From positions 1 to 9,865 of the forward strand of contig JBBSMX010000154.1 of assembly GCA_038232935.1 (NCBI GenBank): a stretch of DNA of 9,865 nucleotides, written 5' to 3'. Positions 1 to 7,780 of this stretch are shown here, one piece after another; the first letter of the stretch is position 1, and each line of letters starts with the position of its first letter. The notes below the pieces were generated by a model. That model was not told where the DNA came from and did no database searches. It saw nothing but the letters and a program-made list of their open reading frames with translations. This DNA comes from JBBSMX01 sp038232935. Its GTDB lineage: Bacteria > Bacteroidota > Rhodothermia > Rhodothermales > JANQRZ01. The position numbers and the translations under genes were made by a program.

Positions 1-819
1 AAAGGACGGGTAGTAGCCGTGCCAGGCGAACTGCGCCCGGAACTGCTCGTCCGGCGGGTCCACCCGCACCCCGTCCCCCCGCGTGTCGTTCATCGTGTTG
101 AACCCCCACCCCGTCGGGTTCCCGATGGCGTAGCGGCTGTTGGCCGTCGGGGCCAGCCGGTACTGCAGGAAGAAGTAGACGCCCTCGAGCGTCTGGTTCG
201 GTAGCTCGATCTCGGCGTCGCCATCGGCGTTGCCGGTGTTGGTGAAGACGTACTCGAGGACGTGGTAGTTGTCGTGGAAACCCTGAGAGAACTGCATGAT
301 CCGCCGCTCCATCGTGATCCCGAGCAGCGTGTTGGCCTCGTCCACGATCATGACATCGGCCACCTGCTCCGGGTCTACGCGGTCCACGACCATCTCGGCA
401 CTCGAGAACGACTGGTTCCCATCCACGGTGACGGCGGGGAGGGGGTACTTGCTGACGGTCTCGAAAAGGGTGGGGAAGAACTCGCCGCCGCCGGAGACGC
501 GGGGGCCGACGTGGACGACGCGGACGGGGAACGTCGTGCCCTCGGGGCCGGTGACGTTCGTCGCCCCGATCCAGAGCGCCTTCGCCGCTTGCATGTCGGT
601 GTTCCGGTAGAGGCCGGGCCACCGCCACCCGTCCTGCTGATCGCGGACGAACCCGCACTCCTCGCACTCGCTGCCGATCTCGGAGTACCAGTTGTGGAAG
701 GAGCCCGCCGAGAGCCACTTGTTGTCGAATTGGGCGTGGGCCTCGGGTACGAGCCCTACGAGGAGCAGGGCACAGAGGAGGGCACCGCAAGCGCGTTGCA
801 GCGTGGGGGCGACGGTCAT
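1..819 (-). CDS. Exported protein of unknown function, partial (C-terminus beyond left edge)
   Basis: The reading frame stays open to the left edge, so 273 residues of the N-terminal part are visible and the stop lies outside the window. Starting at the ATG at 819, residues 1-29 form a good signal peptide: a basic start, a Leu/Ala-rich core, and cleavage after AHA before Gln30. An in-frame ATG at 855 would add 12 residues and lie only 7 bp from the upstream receptor stop; I prefer 819 because it gives a normal signal-peptide length. The mature part has a CEEC pair (Cys52, Cys55), many Trp/Tyr residues and a beta-rich stretch around LEYVFTNTGN (188-197). This resembles secreted proteins of Bacteroidota that often end in a type IX secretion sorting domain, but that end is not visible. 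It sits directly downstream of the TonB-dependent receptor on the same strand, so co-transcription is likely. Function not recognised. Confidence 0.8.
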   Translation of the reverse strand, partial: MTVAPTLQRACGALLCALLLVGLVPEAHAQFDNKWLSAGSFHNWYSEIGSECEECGFVRDQQDGWRWPGLYRNTDMQAAKALWIGATNVTGPEGTTFPVRVVHVGPRVSGGGEFFPTLFETVSKYPLPAVTVDGNQSFSSAEMVVDRVDPEQVADVMIVDEANTLLGITMERRIMQFSQGFHDNYHVLEYVFTNTGNADGDAEIELPNQTLEGVYFFLQYRLAPTANSRYAIGNPTGWGFNTMNDTRGDGVRVDPPDEQFRAQFAWHGYYPSF

Positions 820-862
820 AGGGCGTGGGGCGCGGTGGACGGCGGGGGTAGGCATACGGCGA

Positions 863-3800
863 CTACAGATTCAGGCGGATACCGAAGAAGACGTCCCGCG
901 GACCCAAGAACGTGAGGAAGCTCTGGTTGGGCATGTCGACGTAGGCCTTGTCGGCGAGGACTTGCTGGACCCGGCCTTGGTCGGCAGGCGTCCACGCCCC
1001 ATCACGGAACACGATGTAGGACTCCGTCTCGAACTCGTAGTAGATCGCTTCCGGCCGCGGGGTGCTCTCGCTCGACCGCGTCGGGATGCCCACCATCGGG
1101 ACGTAGGTCACGTCGAAGTCGCGGACGGTGCCGTAGTTGTCGTCACCCACGATGTTCGGATAGTCCTCCGAGGCGGGCAAGTGGAGCGAACTGAGGTAGG
1201 CGTCACGGTCCGGCCCATCGACGAAGCCCGCGGAAGAGAATTGCTTCCGGTTCGTCAGATTGAAGATGTCGGCGAAGAAGGTGAGTTCGCGTCCCCGGAG
1301 GTCGAACGTGCGCGCGAAGCGGAGGTCGATCTGCCACGGGTCGCGGACGTCCACGTTGTTGAGGACGCCGGGCTTGGTGCCGCCGCCGGCCCACGTGACG
1401 CTGCCGCCATCTCGCCACTGCCCGACGAGGCTGACCCGCCAGCCCCCGAGCGGCCGGAAAACGCTGTACTGGGGGCCGAAGTCGTCGGGCGTGAAGAGGT
1501 CCAGATTGAGGCGCGCGTAGGGCCGGGGGACGGGCCGGGACTGTGCCGCCCGGCGCTCCGCGTCGTTGTTCTCCCGCTCGTTCTGCACGGTCGTGTTCTC
1601 GTCGATCGCGCGGAAGCCGAAGAACCCGTCGGAGTCCACCATGTAGGTGTAGTTGAAGAAGCCTTGCAGCCAGCGCCCCCGGTTCCGCTTGACGGTGAAC
1701 TCGAACCCGCGCGTGTCGGCGTAGCCGTTTGGCTCGCCCAGGTCGTAGGCGACACGCCCGTCCCGGCTGATGTACGTCACGCTGGTGGGTTCGAACGTGA
1801 CGTCCTTGTAGTAGCCGGCGACGCGGACGAGGAACTGATCGAGGAACGACTGTTCGTACCCGAGCTCGTAAGCCACCGTTTTCGGGAGCGGGTTGTTGGG
1901 GTTCGGGACCGAGCTGATCCGCCCCGACTCGGTGGCATAGCCGAAGAGGAAGATGTTGGTCGGCTGCGGCAGCGACCGGAAGTGGCCGTAGTTGAAGAAC
2001 AGCTTGCTCACGGCCGTGACGGGGAAGGACACCCCGAGCCGCGGGCTGAGCGTGACGATCCGCTTCGTAGGCTCCTGCGTGAGAAGGGAATCGAGCCCGT
2101 CCAGCGGGTTGCCCGATTGGGCGGCGAAGGCCGGGTCGAACCGGTCGAAGTCGTAGAAGTCGCCGCCGGCGTGGAAATACTCGCCCCGCAGGCCGAGGTT
2201 GGCGACCATCCCCTTGAACTCCAGCTTCGACTGCGCGTAGAGCGCGCCCCGCGCCGGCGTCTCATTCCAGGTGAAGTTGGCGTTCGCCGAGGGCAAGAAC
2301 GCGTCGAACCGGCCGTAGTTGATGTTCTCATCGGTGAGGTTGTATTCCAGCCCGGTTTTCACCTCTAAGACCGGGGTGATCTGGCTCGTCAGATCCGCCT
2401 GGAAGTTGTACGTCGCCACGTCGCTCGTGTCGCGCCCGTTGCTGAACCCGACGCCCGTCCGCATCCCATCGACGCCGAAGGTCGGGCGCGGCTCGAACCC
2501 GAACGGGGCCTCGTCGAACCCGACGCCGCCGAAGAAGACGACGGCCGTCGTGTCGCGGGGGCGGCCGAGGAAGGTCTCGTGCTTGAAGGCGAGCCGGCTG
2601 AGCTTGGCTTGGTAGAAGGTGGAGTTGTTGAGCGCGTGGGTAAAGGTGGCGCTGATCTGGTTGTAGGTGACGCGTGAGGGGTTCCAGTAGTCCGTCGAGA
2701 AGAGCCGTGCGTCGATGAAGCTCACACTCGTGAGGTTGCTCGCGATGCCGCTCGCCGACTCGAAGAGGCCCGTGTTGCCGGAGCGGCTGGCCGAGGTCCC
2801 GTCCTGATCCCCGATCCTCCCCTCCACGCTCAGCTTCATGCCCGAGGCGATGTTCGATGTCACCTTCAGGTGCCCCGTCTGCTCTAGGTAGCTGTCCGTG
2901 TTGAGCGGGATCACGTAGAGCGAGCGGGTCCGGCGGTAGGCCGCGAAGAACCGGAGTCCCCCTAGCTGCTGGCTGATGCCGGGGACCGGCCCGCCCAGGC
3001 CGATGTCCACGTCGTAGTCGGGCTCCGTGATCTCGAACGACTTCCGGTGCTGGTAGAGGAACGCCTGCTGCAGCGCCTCCGGCGTCAGGTCGTTCGTGGG
3101 GTTGTCGTCGGAGAGGAGGCTTTCGGACACGGAGATCCAGCCCTCGAAGGCGGGGTACTGGGACCGCGTAGCCTCGTCCCACGAGCCGTTATCCGTCCCT
3201 ACGAACGCCACGGCAGGGTCGACGTAGGGGCGGACCCAGTAGGAGTTGAAGTCGTTGGCCAGCGGGCCGAAGTTCTTCTGCCCCGGCGCGCTGTAGCGGA
3301 CGATGGCCGTCGCCTCGTACCGGTCCTCGCGCCCCTCCTTCGTGACGACGTTGACGACGCCGGAGCGGACGTTCCCGTACTCGGCGTTGAATCCGCCCGT
3401 CTGCACCTGGATCTCCTCGACGGCGGAGATGGGGGTCTGCGTGAGGGGGCTGTTGTCGCGCTCGTTGCGTAGCAGGAACCCGTTCACCATGAACGAGAGC
3501 TGGCTCGCCGGGCTGCCGCGTACGACGAACCCGTCCTGAATCCCCGGCTGCAACCCCACGACGGACTCGATGGTCGGGGCCGGGAGGCTCTGGAGCTCGG
3601 CCGCGCTCACGTTCAGGCGGCTGTTGGACACGTCGGGCTGCACGACGGGACGCTCGGCCCGTACCACCACCTCTCCCAGCCCTAGCGCTTCGTCCTGCAG
3701 GGCGACATCGATCGTCGTCGTCTCGTCGATGTTGACGTCTACGCCTTCGACGATCTGCGTCGCGAAGCCGAGGGAGGAGAACCGGAGCGCATACGTGCCG

Positions 3801-4000
3801 GGCCTGACGTTCAAGATCGTGTAGCGCCCCTCGCCGTCTGTCATCGCACCCTGAGTGGTGCCATCGATGACGACGTTCACGCCCGGAAGCGCTTCGCCTC
3901 CTGCTTCGTCGGTGACGGCCCCGGAGATTTTGCCGCTCTGCGCCCACGCGGACGGAGCAGCAACGAGAAGGAGGAAAAGGCTGAGAGTAGCAGTTCGCAT
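863..4000 (-). CDS. TonB-dependent outer-membrane receptor with carboxypeptidase-regulatory-like N-terminal domain
   Basis: A 1,045-residue outer-membrane beta-barrel transporter that would import an unknown substrate using TonB energy. Residues 1-20 are a signal peptide (cleavage AWA/Q). Residues about 23-103 are a carboxypeptidase-regulatory-like (CarboxypepD_reg) Ig-fold domain with the typical GAVTDEAGGEALPGVNV opening and the GRYTILNVRPGTY strand pair. EVVVRAERP (110-118) is where the TonB-box-like segment lies. The plug covers about 125-222, with the conserved VVRGSPASQ, VNGF and EIQVQTGGFNAEYGNVRSG segments. The rest alternates aromatic-rich strands and long loops, as expected for a 22-strand barrel, and ends in FFGIRLNL. 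The ATG at 4000 is chosen because it starts the signal peptide and has GAGGGG 8 bases upstream; the frame is open up to 4129 but that ATG lies within the promoter-like element. An exported protein follows immediately downstream. The plug resembles Oar/SusC-like receptors; the substrate cannot be read from the sequence. Confidence 0.95.
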   Translation of the reverse strand: MRTATLSLFLLLVAAPSAWAQSGKISGAVTDEAGGEALPGVNVVIDGTTQGAMTDGEGRYTILNVRPGTYALRFSSLGFATQIVEGVDVNIDETTTIDVALQDEALGLGEVVVRAERPVVQPDVSNSRLNVSAAELQSLPAPTIESVVGLQPGIQDGFVVRGSPASQLSFMVNGFLLRNERDNSPLTQTPISAVEEIQVQTGGFNAEYGNVRSGVVNVVTKEGREDRYEATAIVRYSAPGQKNFGPLANDFNSYWVRPYVDPAVAFVGTDNGSWDEATRSQYPAFEGWISVSESLLSDDNPTNDLTPEALQQAFLYQHRKSFEITEPDYDVDIGLGGPVPGISQQLGGLRFFAAYRRTRSLYVIPLNTDSYLEQTGHLKVTSNIASGMKLSVEGRIGDQDGTSASRSGNTGLFESASGIASNLTSVSFIDARLFSTDYWNPSRVTYNQISATFTHALNNSTFYQAKLSRLAFKHETFLGRPRDTTAVVFFGGVGFDEAPFGFEPRPTFGVDGMRTGVGFSNGRDTSDVATYNFQADLTSQITPVLEVKTGLEYNLTDENINYGRFDAFLPSANANFTWNETPARGALYAQSKLEFKGMVANLGLRGEYFHAGGDFYDFDRFDPAFAAQSGNPLDGLDSLLTQEPTKRIVTLSPRLGVSFPVTAVSKLFFNYGHFRSLPQPTNIFLFGYATESGRISSVPNPNNPLPKTVAYELGYEQSFLDQFLVRVAGYYKDVTFEPTSVTYISRDGRVAYDLGEPNGYADTRGFEFTVKRNRGRWLQGFFNYTYMVDSDGFFGFRAIDENTTVQNERENNDAERRAAQSRPVPRPYARLNLDLFTPDDFGPQYSVFRPLGGWRVSLVGQWRDGGSVTWAGGGTKPGVLNNVDVRDPWQIDLRFARTFDLRGRELTFFADIFNLTNRKQFSSAGFVDGPDRDAYLSSLHLPASEDYPNIVGDDNYGTVRDFDVTYVPMVGIPTRSSESTPRPEAIYYEFETESYIVFRDGAWTPADQGRVQQVLADKAYVDMPNQSFLTFLGPRDVFFGIRLNL

Positions 4001-4008
4001 AAGGAATA

Positions 4009-4014
4009 CCCCTC
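4009..4014 (-). promoter_or_regulatory. Ribosome binding site of the TonB-dependent receptor
   Basis: On the minus strand GAGGGG lies 8 bases before the ATG at 4000. It is one of the two clear Shine-Dalgarno-like sites in the window and supports this start over the in-frame upstream ATG codons at 4069 and 4129. Confidence 0.6.
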
Positions 4015-4047
4015 GCCGGGAGGAGTTGGTGGGCAGAGTCTTCGCGC

Positions 4048-4092
4048 GAGGCTCGGGCCTCCGGGGCATGATGTGCAGGACCCTTTCGGTCC
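4048..4092 (-). promoter_or_regulatory. Hairpin-rich 5' leader of the TonB-dependent receptor
   Basis: Between the putative promoter and the start codon the leader holds two perfect short hairpins: a 5-bp stem at 4078-4092 (GGACC, 5-base loop, GGTCC) and a 5-bp stem with a 4-base loop at 4048-4061 (GAGGC, TCGG, GCCTC). If transcription starts near 4119 the leader is about 120 nt. No known riboswitch consensus was recognised. Short stems also arise by chance in GC-rich DNA. Confidence 0.3.
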
Positions 4093-4125
4093 GCGTTGGG
4101 AATCTATATAGCACCCGGGGATGAT

Positions 4126-4134
4126 GCAAAGGTA
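4126..4134 (-). promoter_or_regulatory. Bacteroidota-type -7 promoter element for the receptor operon
   Basis: The minus strand reads TACCTTTGC here, an exact match to the Bacteroidota -7 consensus TAnnTTTG. A TTG lies 14 bases upstream, shorter than the usual 17-23 spacing, so the -33 part is weak. An overlapping sigma-70-like alternative is TTTGCA (4130-4125), 16 bases, TATAGA (4108-4103). Either reading places the transcription start between lysA and the receptor, so the receptor does not depend on lysA transcription. Confidence 0.5.
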
Positions 4135-4163
4135 ATATGAACGGCCCACAATTTCACCCTTGC

Positions 4164-5408
4164 TTACGTGGCTTGGCGTGGGGATTCCAAGAGCACCTCT
4201 TCGGGCAACGGGCGCAGGTTGTAGGACGACGCCATCGCACGGCCATAGGCCCCGGTCGCTGCGATGAGGACGATGTCTCCTTCGGCGGTCTCGGGCAGGA
4301 GGCGCGCGTGGCCGAGCACGTCGCCGCTTTCGCAGATGGGACCGACGACCTCGGCCGTCCAAGCCGGGGGCGCATCGAGCCGCGAGAGGTTCACGATCTC
4401 GTGGTAAGCCCCGTAGAGCATCGGGCGGATGAGGGCGTTCATCCCTGCGTCCACGCCGACAAATCGGCCCCCGTCTTTCTCCTTTAGTTGCGTCACGCGG
4501 GTCAGCAGCACGCCCGCCTCGGCGACGAGGAAGCGCCCGGGCTCCAGCCACAGCTCCAGGGTAGGATGCTTTGCCTTGAACGCCCTTAGGGGCTCGGCAG
4601 CGGCCTGCACGTCGAATGCCGGCTCAGATGGCAACGTCGGCACGCCGAGGCCCCCGCCGAGATCGAGCACACGTACGTCAGGGAACAGCGCGGTGTGGGC
4701 TGCCAGCGCCGCAGCGGTTTCGGCCCATGTCGCCGTGTCTGTGATGCCACTGCCGAGGTGGGCGTGGAGCCCCAGCACGCGCAGGCCGATGGCAGCGGCA
4801 CGCTCGGCGAGCGGCGGCAGCGCATCGGCGGCGACGCCGAACTTGGAATGCGCCCCGGCCGTGCGGACGTGGGCATGATGACCCCGCCCCTGGCCGGGAT
4901 CGACGCGGACGAACGCGGTGCGGCCCGCGAACACCTCCGGCCACGCGTCGAGCACGTAGCGGTTGTCCACGGTAACGGTCACGCCGCGCGCGAAGGCCCG
5001 CTCGTACTCCACGCGCGGGGCGAAGTTGGGGGTGAAGAGCACGTGCTCCGGGTCGTGGTCCGGGAAGCTCTCGAACACGCGCTCCACCTCAGCCAGCGAC
5101 ACGCACTCGAAACCGACGCCCTCTGCGCGCAGAACACGGAGGACGCCCGGATGCGGGTTCGCTTTGAGCGCGTACAGCACGCGGCTCACGGGCTCCACGG
5201 CGTGCAGGGCGCGGGCCGCCGCCCGGATGGTAAGGGCGTCGTACACGTACTGAGGTGTCCCGCTTTCGGCCAGCACCAGCAGTTCCTTCTGCCGCTCGCG
5301 CCACCAGGCCGAGCGCTTCGGCGAGACCTCGGCTCGTCCTGGCTCCCCTCCCGCAGTCGGTTGGAACGCTGCGAGGCCGTCGGGGTTCGTCACGGGAGTT
5401 TCGCTCAT
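4164..5408 (-). CDS. lysA: Diaminopimelate decarboxylase (PLP-dependent, fold III)
   Basis: This enzyme decarboxylates meso-diaminopimelate to L-lysine, the last step of lysine synthesis, in the cytoplasm with pyridoxal phosphate. From the ATG at 5408 it is 414 residues, normal for the family. Visible motifs in order: YALKANPH with the PLP lysine Lys82; HSKFG (187-191); HAHLGSG (215-221); LDLGGGLG phosphate-binding loop (249-255); EPGRFLVAEAG (289-299); GPICESGD with the trans-dimer catalytic Cys359; and GAYGRAMASSYN (386-397). The HHAHVRTAGAHSKFG style recalls, from memory, the decarboxylase half of LysA-aspartokinase fusions, but no kinase domain is present. A GTG at 5465 would add 19 residues; neither start has a clear ribosome binding site, so the start is uncertain. 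The gene stands alone: the receptor downstream has its own promoter-like element and the upstream neighbour is divergent. Confidence 0.93.
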   Translation of the reverse strand: MSETPVTNPDGLAAFQPTAGGEPGRAEVSPKRSAWWRERQKELLVLAESGTPQYVYDALTIRAAARALHAVEPVSRVLYALKANPHPGVLRVLRAEGVGFECVSLAEVERVFESFPDHDPEHVLFTPNFAPRVEYERAFARGVTVTVDNRYVLDAWPEVFAGRTAFVRVDPGQGRGHHAHVRTAGAHSKFGVAADALPPLAERAAAIGLRVLGLHAHLGSGITDTATWAETAAALAAHTALFPDVRVLDLGGGLGVPTLPSEPAFDVQAAAEPLRAFKAKHPTLELWLEPGRFLVAEAGVLLTRVTQLKEKDGGRFVGVDAGMNALIRPMLYGAYHEIVNLSRLDAPPAWTAEVVGPICESGDVLGHARLLPETAEGDIVLIAATGAYGRAMASSYNLRPLPEEVLLESPRQAT

Positions 5409-5548
5409 CCGGTCGTAGTGGAGGTCGGCAGGCCACGGGGAGGACGCATACTTGAAGGTAGCCACAGCGTGCGGAAGAATGCCCCGCCGAGTGGCTTCCG
5501 AAAGTGAGGGCCGCGCCCGATCTTAACGCGAAGCGCTCCTTCTACCCC

Positions 5549-6481
5549 ATGCGCTACCCCATGCGGCATTTTCTGCTAATCGTCCCGCTTCTGAGCAGCC
5601 TCGCTGCTGCCCACGCCCAGCCTCCCCCCTCGCCCGACGACTCGCTGCAGGCCGCGGTCGAGGCGGCGCTCGAAGGGTTCGAGGGGACCGTCGGCGTCTA
5701 CGTGCGGCACTTCCCCACGGGACGGACGGCCTCGGTCCGCGCCGACTCCCTCTTCCCGACGGCGAGCATGATCAAAGTGCCCATCCTCGTGACCGTCTTC
5801 GACCGGATCGAGCACGGCGCACTGTCCTACACCGAAGACCTCGTCTTCCGCGATTCGCTCCGCTACAGCACGGACGACCTCTTCGGCGATCTGCGCGACG
5901 GGGCCGAGGTCCCGCTGCATCAGGCCGTGGACCTCATGCTCTCGGCGAGCGACAACACGGCGAGCCTGTGGCTGCAAGCGCTCGCGGGGGGCGGCGAGGC
6001 CATCAACGGCTGGCTCGCCGCGCACGGCTTCGAGCACACCCGCGTCAACAGCCGCACGCCGGGCCGCCACGCCGATTGGGAACGCTACGGCTGGGGCCAG
6101 ACGACGCCGCGCGAGATGGCCGAGCTCATGCGCCGCATCGTCGAAGGCGAGGCCGTCAGCCCAGCCGCCGACGAAGAGATGCACCGCCTCCTGACGCGCA
6201 CGTTCTACGACGACGAAGCCGTCTCGGCCCTGCCGCCGAGTGTTCAGGCGGCGACGAAGCAGGGCGCGGTGTCGCAGTCGCGCAGCGAGGTGGTCTACGT
6301 CCACGCCCCTAGCGGCCCCTACGTCTTCTGCATCATCACGAAGGATCAGGCCGACCAGCGGTACGAGCCCGACAACGCAGGCTACGTGCTCATCCGCCGC
6401 CTGTCCCATCTCTTCTGGACCACGTTTGAACCGGGCGCGACGTGGGAGCCTGCCCCCGGCAGCGAGCGGTTCCGATTCTGA
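5549..6481 (+). CDS. Exported serine hydrolase of the class A beta-lactamase fold
   Basis: A 310-residue protein with a signal peptide (1-23, AHA before Gln24), so it acts in the periplasm. It carries the active-site set of penicillin-interacting serine hydrolases (beta-lactamase2-type domain): SMIK with nucleophile Ser73 and Lys76, SDN at 134-136, and KQG at 237-239 in place of the usual KTG. The helix after the Omega region is normal (TTPREM, 185-190). The Omega-loop region itself (about 165-184) is rewritten: aligned back from TTPREM, a Thr falls where class A enzymes have the deacylating Glu166; a Glu in DWERY (178) is nearby but not in register. It may therefore be a hydrolase or peptidase-like member and not an efficient beta-lactamase. 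The ATG at 5549 is chosen for its signal peptide (another in-frame ATG at 5561 is possible); the frame runs up to 5504 without gain. It diverges from lysA and converges on the next gene. Confidence 0.88.
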   Translation: MRYPMRHFLLIVPLLSSLAAAHAQPPPSPDDSLQAAVEAALEGFEGTVGVYVRHFPTGRTASVRADSLFPTASMIKVPILVTVFDRIEHGALSYTEDLVFRDSLRYSTDDLFGDLRDGAEVPLHQAVDLMLSASDNTASLWLQALAGGGEAINGWLAAHGFEHTRVNSRTPGRHADWERYGWGQTTPREMAELMRRIVEGEAVSPAADEEMHRLLTRTFYDDEAVSALPPSVQAATKQGAVSQSRSEVVYVHAPSGPYVFCIITKDQADQRYEPDNAGYVLIRRLSHLFWTTFEPGATWEPAPGSERFRF

Positions 6482-6495
6482 GCGTGTGCATAGCC

Positions 6496-6514
6496 GCTCA
6501 GGACTGTCCTCAGC
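6496..6514. terminator. Imperfect inverted repeat between convergent genes
   Basis: GCTCAGGAC and GTCCTCAGC form a 19-base dyad with one mismatched pair, centred in the 28-bp gap between two convergent stop codons and overlapping the stop of the minus-strand hydrolase. Its core AGGACTGTCCT is a perfect 11-mer palindrome. It could act as a weak bidirectional terminator, but there is no T-run on either side and the loop would have to open to fold. Confidence 0.25.
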
Positions 6515-7757
6515 CCGGCGTCGGTGTGAGCCAATGGACCATCTGCCGGGTCACGTCGGGACTGCTCAGCAACGCGAGGTGGCTCGTGCGGTAGACGATG
6601 TGTTGGGCGGCTTCCGCAAACCTCAGCGTGCGCTGCGCGTCGCCGTGGCGGCCGAGCGCGCTGTGTAACGGCACGAGGCCGTCGCCGGTCAGTCGGTTCG
6701 CTAAGACGTTGCGCCTGGCTGCTCTGGTCGCGGCCACGGTGTAGCAGGCCACGCCCTCGGGTAACGGCACGGCCTGACGGGTATCGCGGTGGCGGCGGAA
6801 GCGGTCGCGGCCCTGCCAGTCTTCGTCTACCACGTTGCCGTACCGCAAGTCGGTGATGCCGGCGCTCCGCAGGTGGCCGAGGCGGGCGAACGGGGCCGAG
6901 TAGGGCGTGCTACCCAGCAGCACGTCCACCCAGTTGCCGGCCCGTTCCAGCGGGGCACCGTGGTGCGGCGTGCCCAGGAATACGATGTGCTTCACGTAAT
7001 CCGCCCAGCGCGCCTCTTCCTGCCGGGCGTAGTGGAACGCGCTGCGGATCAGCAAGCCGCCCATGCTGTGGGCCACGACGGTGATCTCTTCGACCGACGT
7101 GGGCCAGTGGGCGACGAGGCGCTCTAGGTGGTCCGACAGGTCGCGTCCGTTGTGCGACGTGTGCAAGCCGGAGTTGTAGCGCAGGTAGACAGGGGTGTAG
7201 CCCAGCGCCCCCGCCAGCGCGTCGCCGTGGTCGACCGCGTGCCCTTCGTGCTGCGCGTGCCACTGCACGTCGTTCATGCACAGGCCGTGGATGAGCAGCA
7301 GCACCTTGCCTCCCGCCTCCGGCATCGGCGGCAGCGACTGCCAGTCGAGTGCTTCGCCCCGGTAGCGCAGCGTCATCGGGGTCGCGAGCGGGCTGTCGTC
7401 GGCGAGCAGGTGGTCCCCCATGACGCCGTTGAGGGCGGCGAGCAACGCTTCGTGCCGGGACGTCCCGGACTGCGTATCCTCCGGCGATCCGAACAGAGGG
7501 TGCAGCCGGGCCAGCACCGTATCCACGCCTCTGCCTGCCAGCAGCGTGGCGCCGCGGACGCTACGATAGACGAGCCCGGTGAGGCCGCGCGCCCGTCCCG
7601 GTCCCTCGCCGCCGGGAAAGCCCAGGGTACTCCACATCGACTGGTGTACGCCCTCGGCGATGCGGATCACGCCGGCGGTAGCCTGCGTTGCCAGCCGAGC
7701 GAGCCCCCGCATCTCCGAGAGGCGCGAGCGGTTCGATGGAGGCGGGGAGATCGGCAT
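6510..7757 (-). CDS. Alpha/beta hydrolase, PGAP1/DUF676-like esterase or lipase family
   Basis: A 415-residue protein. The hydrolase domain (about 150-410) has the oxyanion segment LLLIHGLCMND (153-163), nucleophile elbow VVAHSMGG with Ser231, the FLGTPHHGAPLER segment (260-272) typical of lipase/PGAP1-like members, Asp359 in TGDGLVPLHS and His393 in RTSHLALL, giving a complete Ser-Asp-His triad. Residues 1-150 precede it and include the RGLTGLVYRSVRGAT segment (57-71); from memory this N-terminal part is conserved in a family of bacterial esterase-like proteins, so it is not a fusion artefact. There is no signal peptide, which suggests a cytoplasmic or membrane-associated enzyme acting on an ester or lipid; the substrate is unknown. 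The ATG at 7757 (MPISPPPS) is chosen because the frame upstream reads into low-complexity, Arg-rich sequence overlapping the divergent gene. It converges on the beta-lactamase-like gene. Confidence 0.87.
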   Translation of the reverse strand: MPISPPPSNRSRLSEMRGLARLATQATAGVIRIAEGVHQSMWSTLGFPGGEGPGRARGLTGLVYRSVRGATLLAGRGVDTVLARLHPLFGSPEDTQSGTSRHEALLAALNGVMGDHLLADDSPLATPMTLRYRGEALDWQSLPPMPEAGGKVLLLIHGLCMNDVQWHAQHEGHAVDHGDALAGALGYTPVYLRYNSGLHTSHNGRDLSDHLERLVAHWPTSVEEITVVAHSMGGLLIRSAFHYARQEEARWADYVKHIVFLGTPHHGAPLERAGNWVDVLLGSTPYSAPFARLGHLRSAGITDLRYGNVVDEDWQGRDRFRRHRDTRQAVPLPEGVACYTVAATRAARRNVLANRLTGDGLVPLHSALGRHGDAQRTLRFAEAAQHIVYRTSHLALLSSPDVTRQMVHWLTPTPG

Positions 7758-7780
7758 GCGGAGATTCTCGTGGGGAAACG

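Noticed and set aside
692..2368. Long plus-strand open frame (558 codons) opposite the receptor and exported-protein genes
   Set aside because: Its product is Arg/Glu/Val-rich low-complexity sequence mirroring the codon bias of the minus-strand receptor, which has full domain evidence. It is an antisense shadow.
4001..4129. N-terminal extension of the receptor (in-frame ATG codons at 4129 and 4069)
   Set aside because: It would place 43 or 23 residues before a normal signal peptide, the 4129 codon lies in the promoter element, and the ribosome binding site is next to 4000.
5452..5480. TTGAAG-N17-AAGAAT as a promoter for the beta-lactamase-like gene
   Set aside because: Only 4 of 6 matches in each half, which is expected by chance in a search of this length; no Bacteroidota -7 element supports it.
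5576..6409. Minus-strand 277-codon frame opposite the beta-lactamase-like gene
   Set aside because: Arg/Val/Asp-rich shadow of a plus-strand gene whose active-site motifs are clear.
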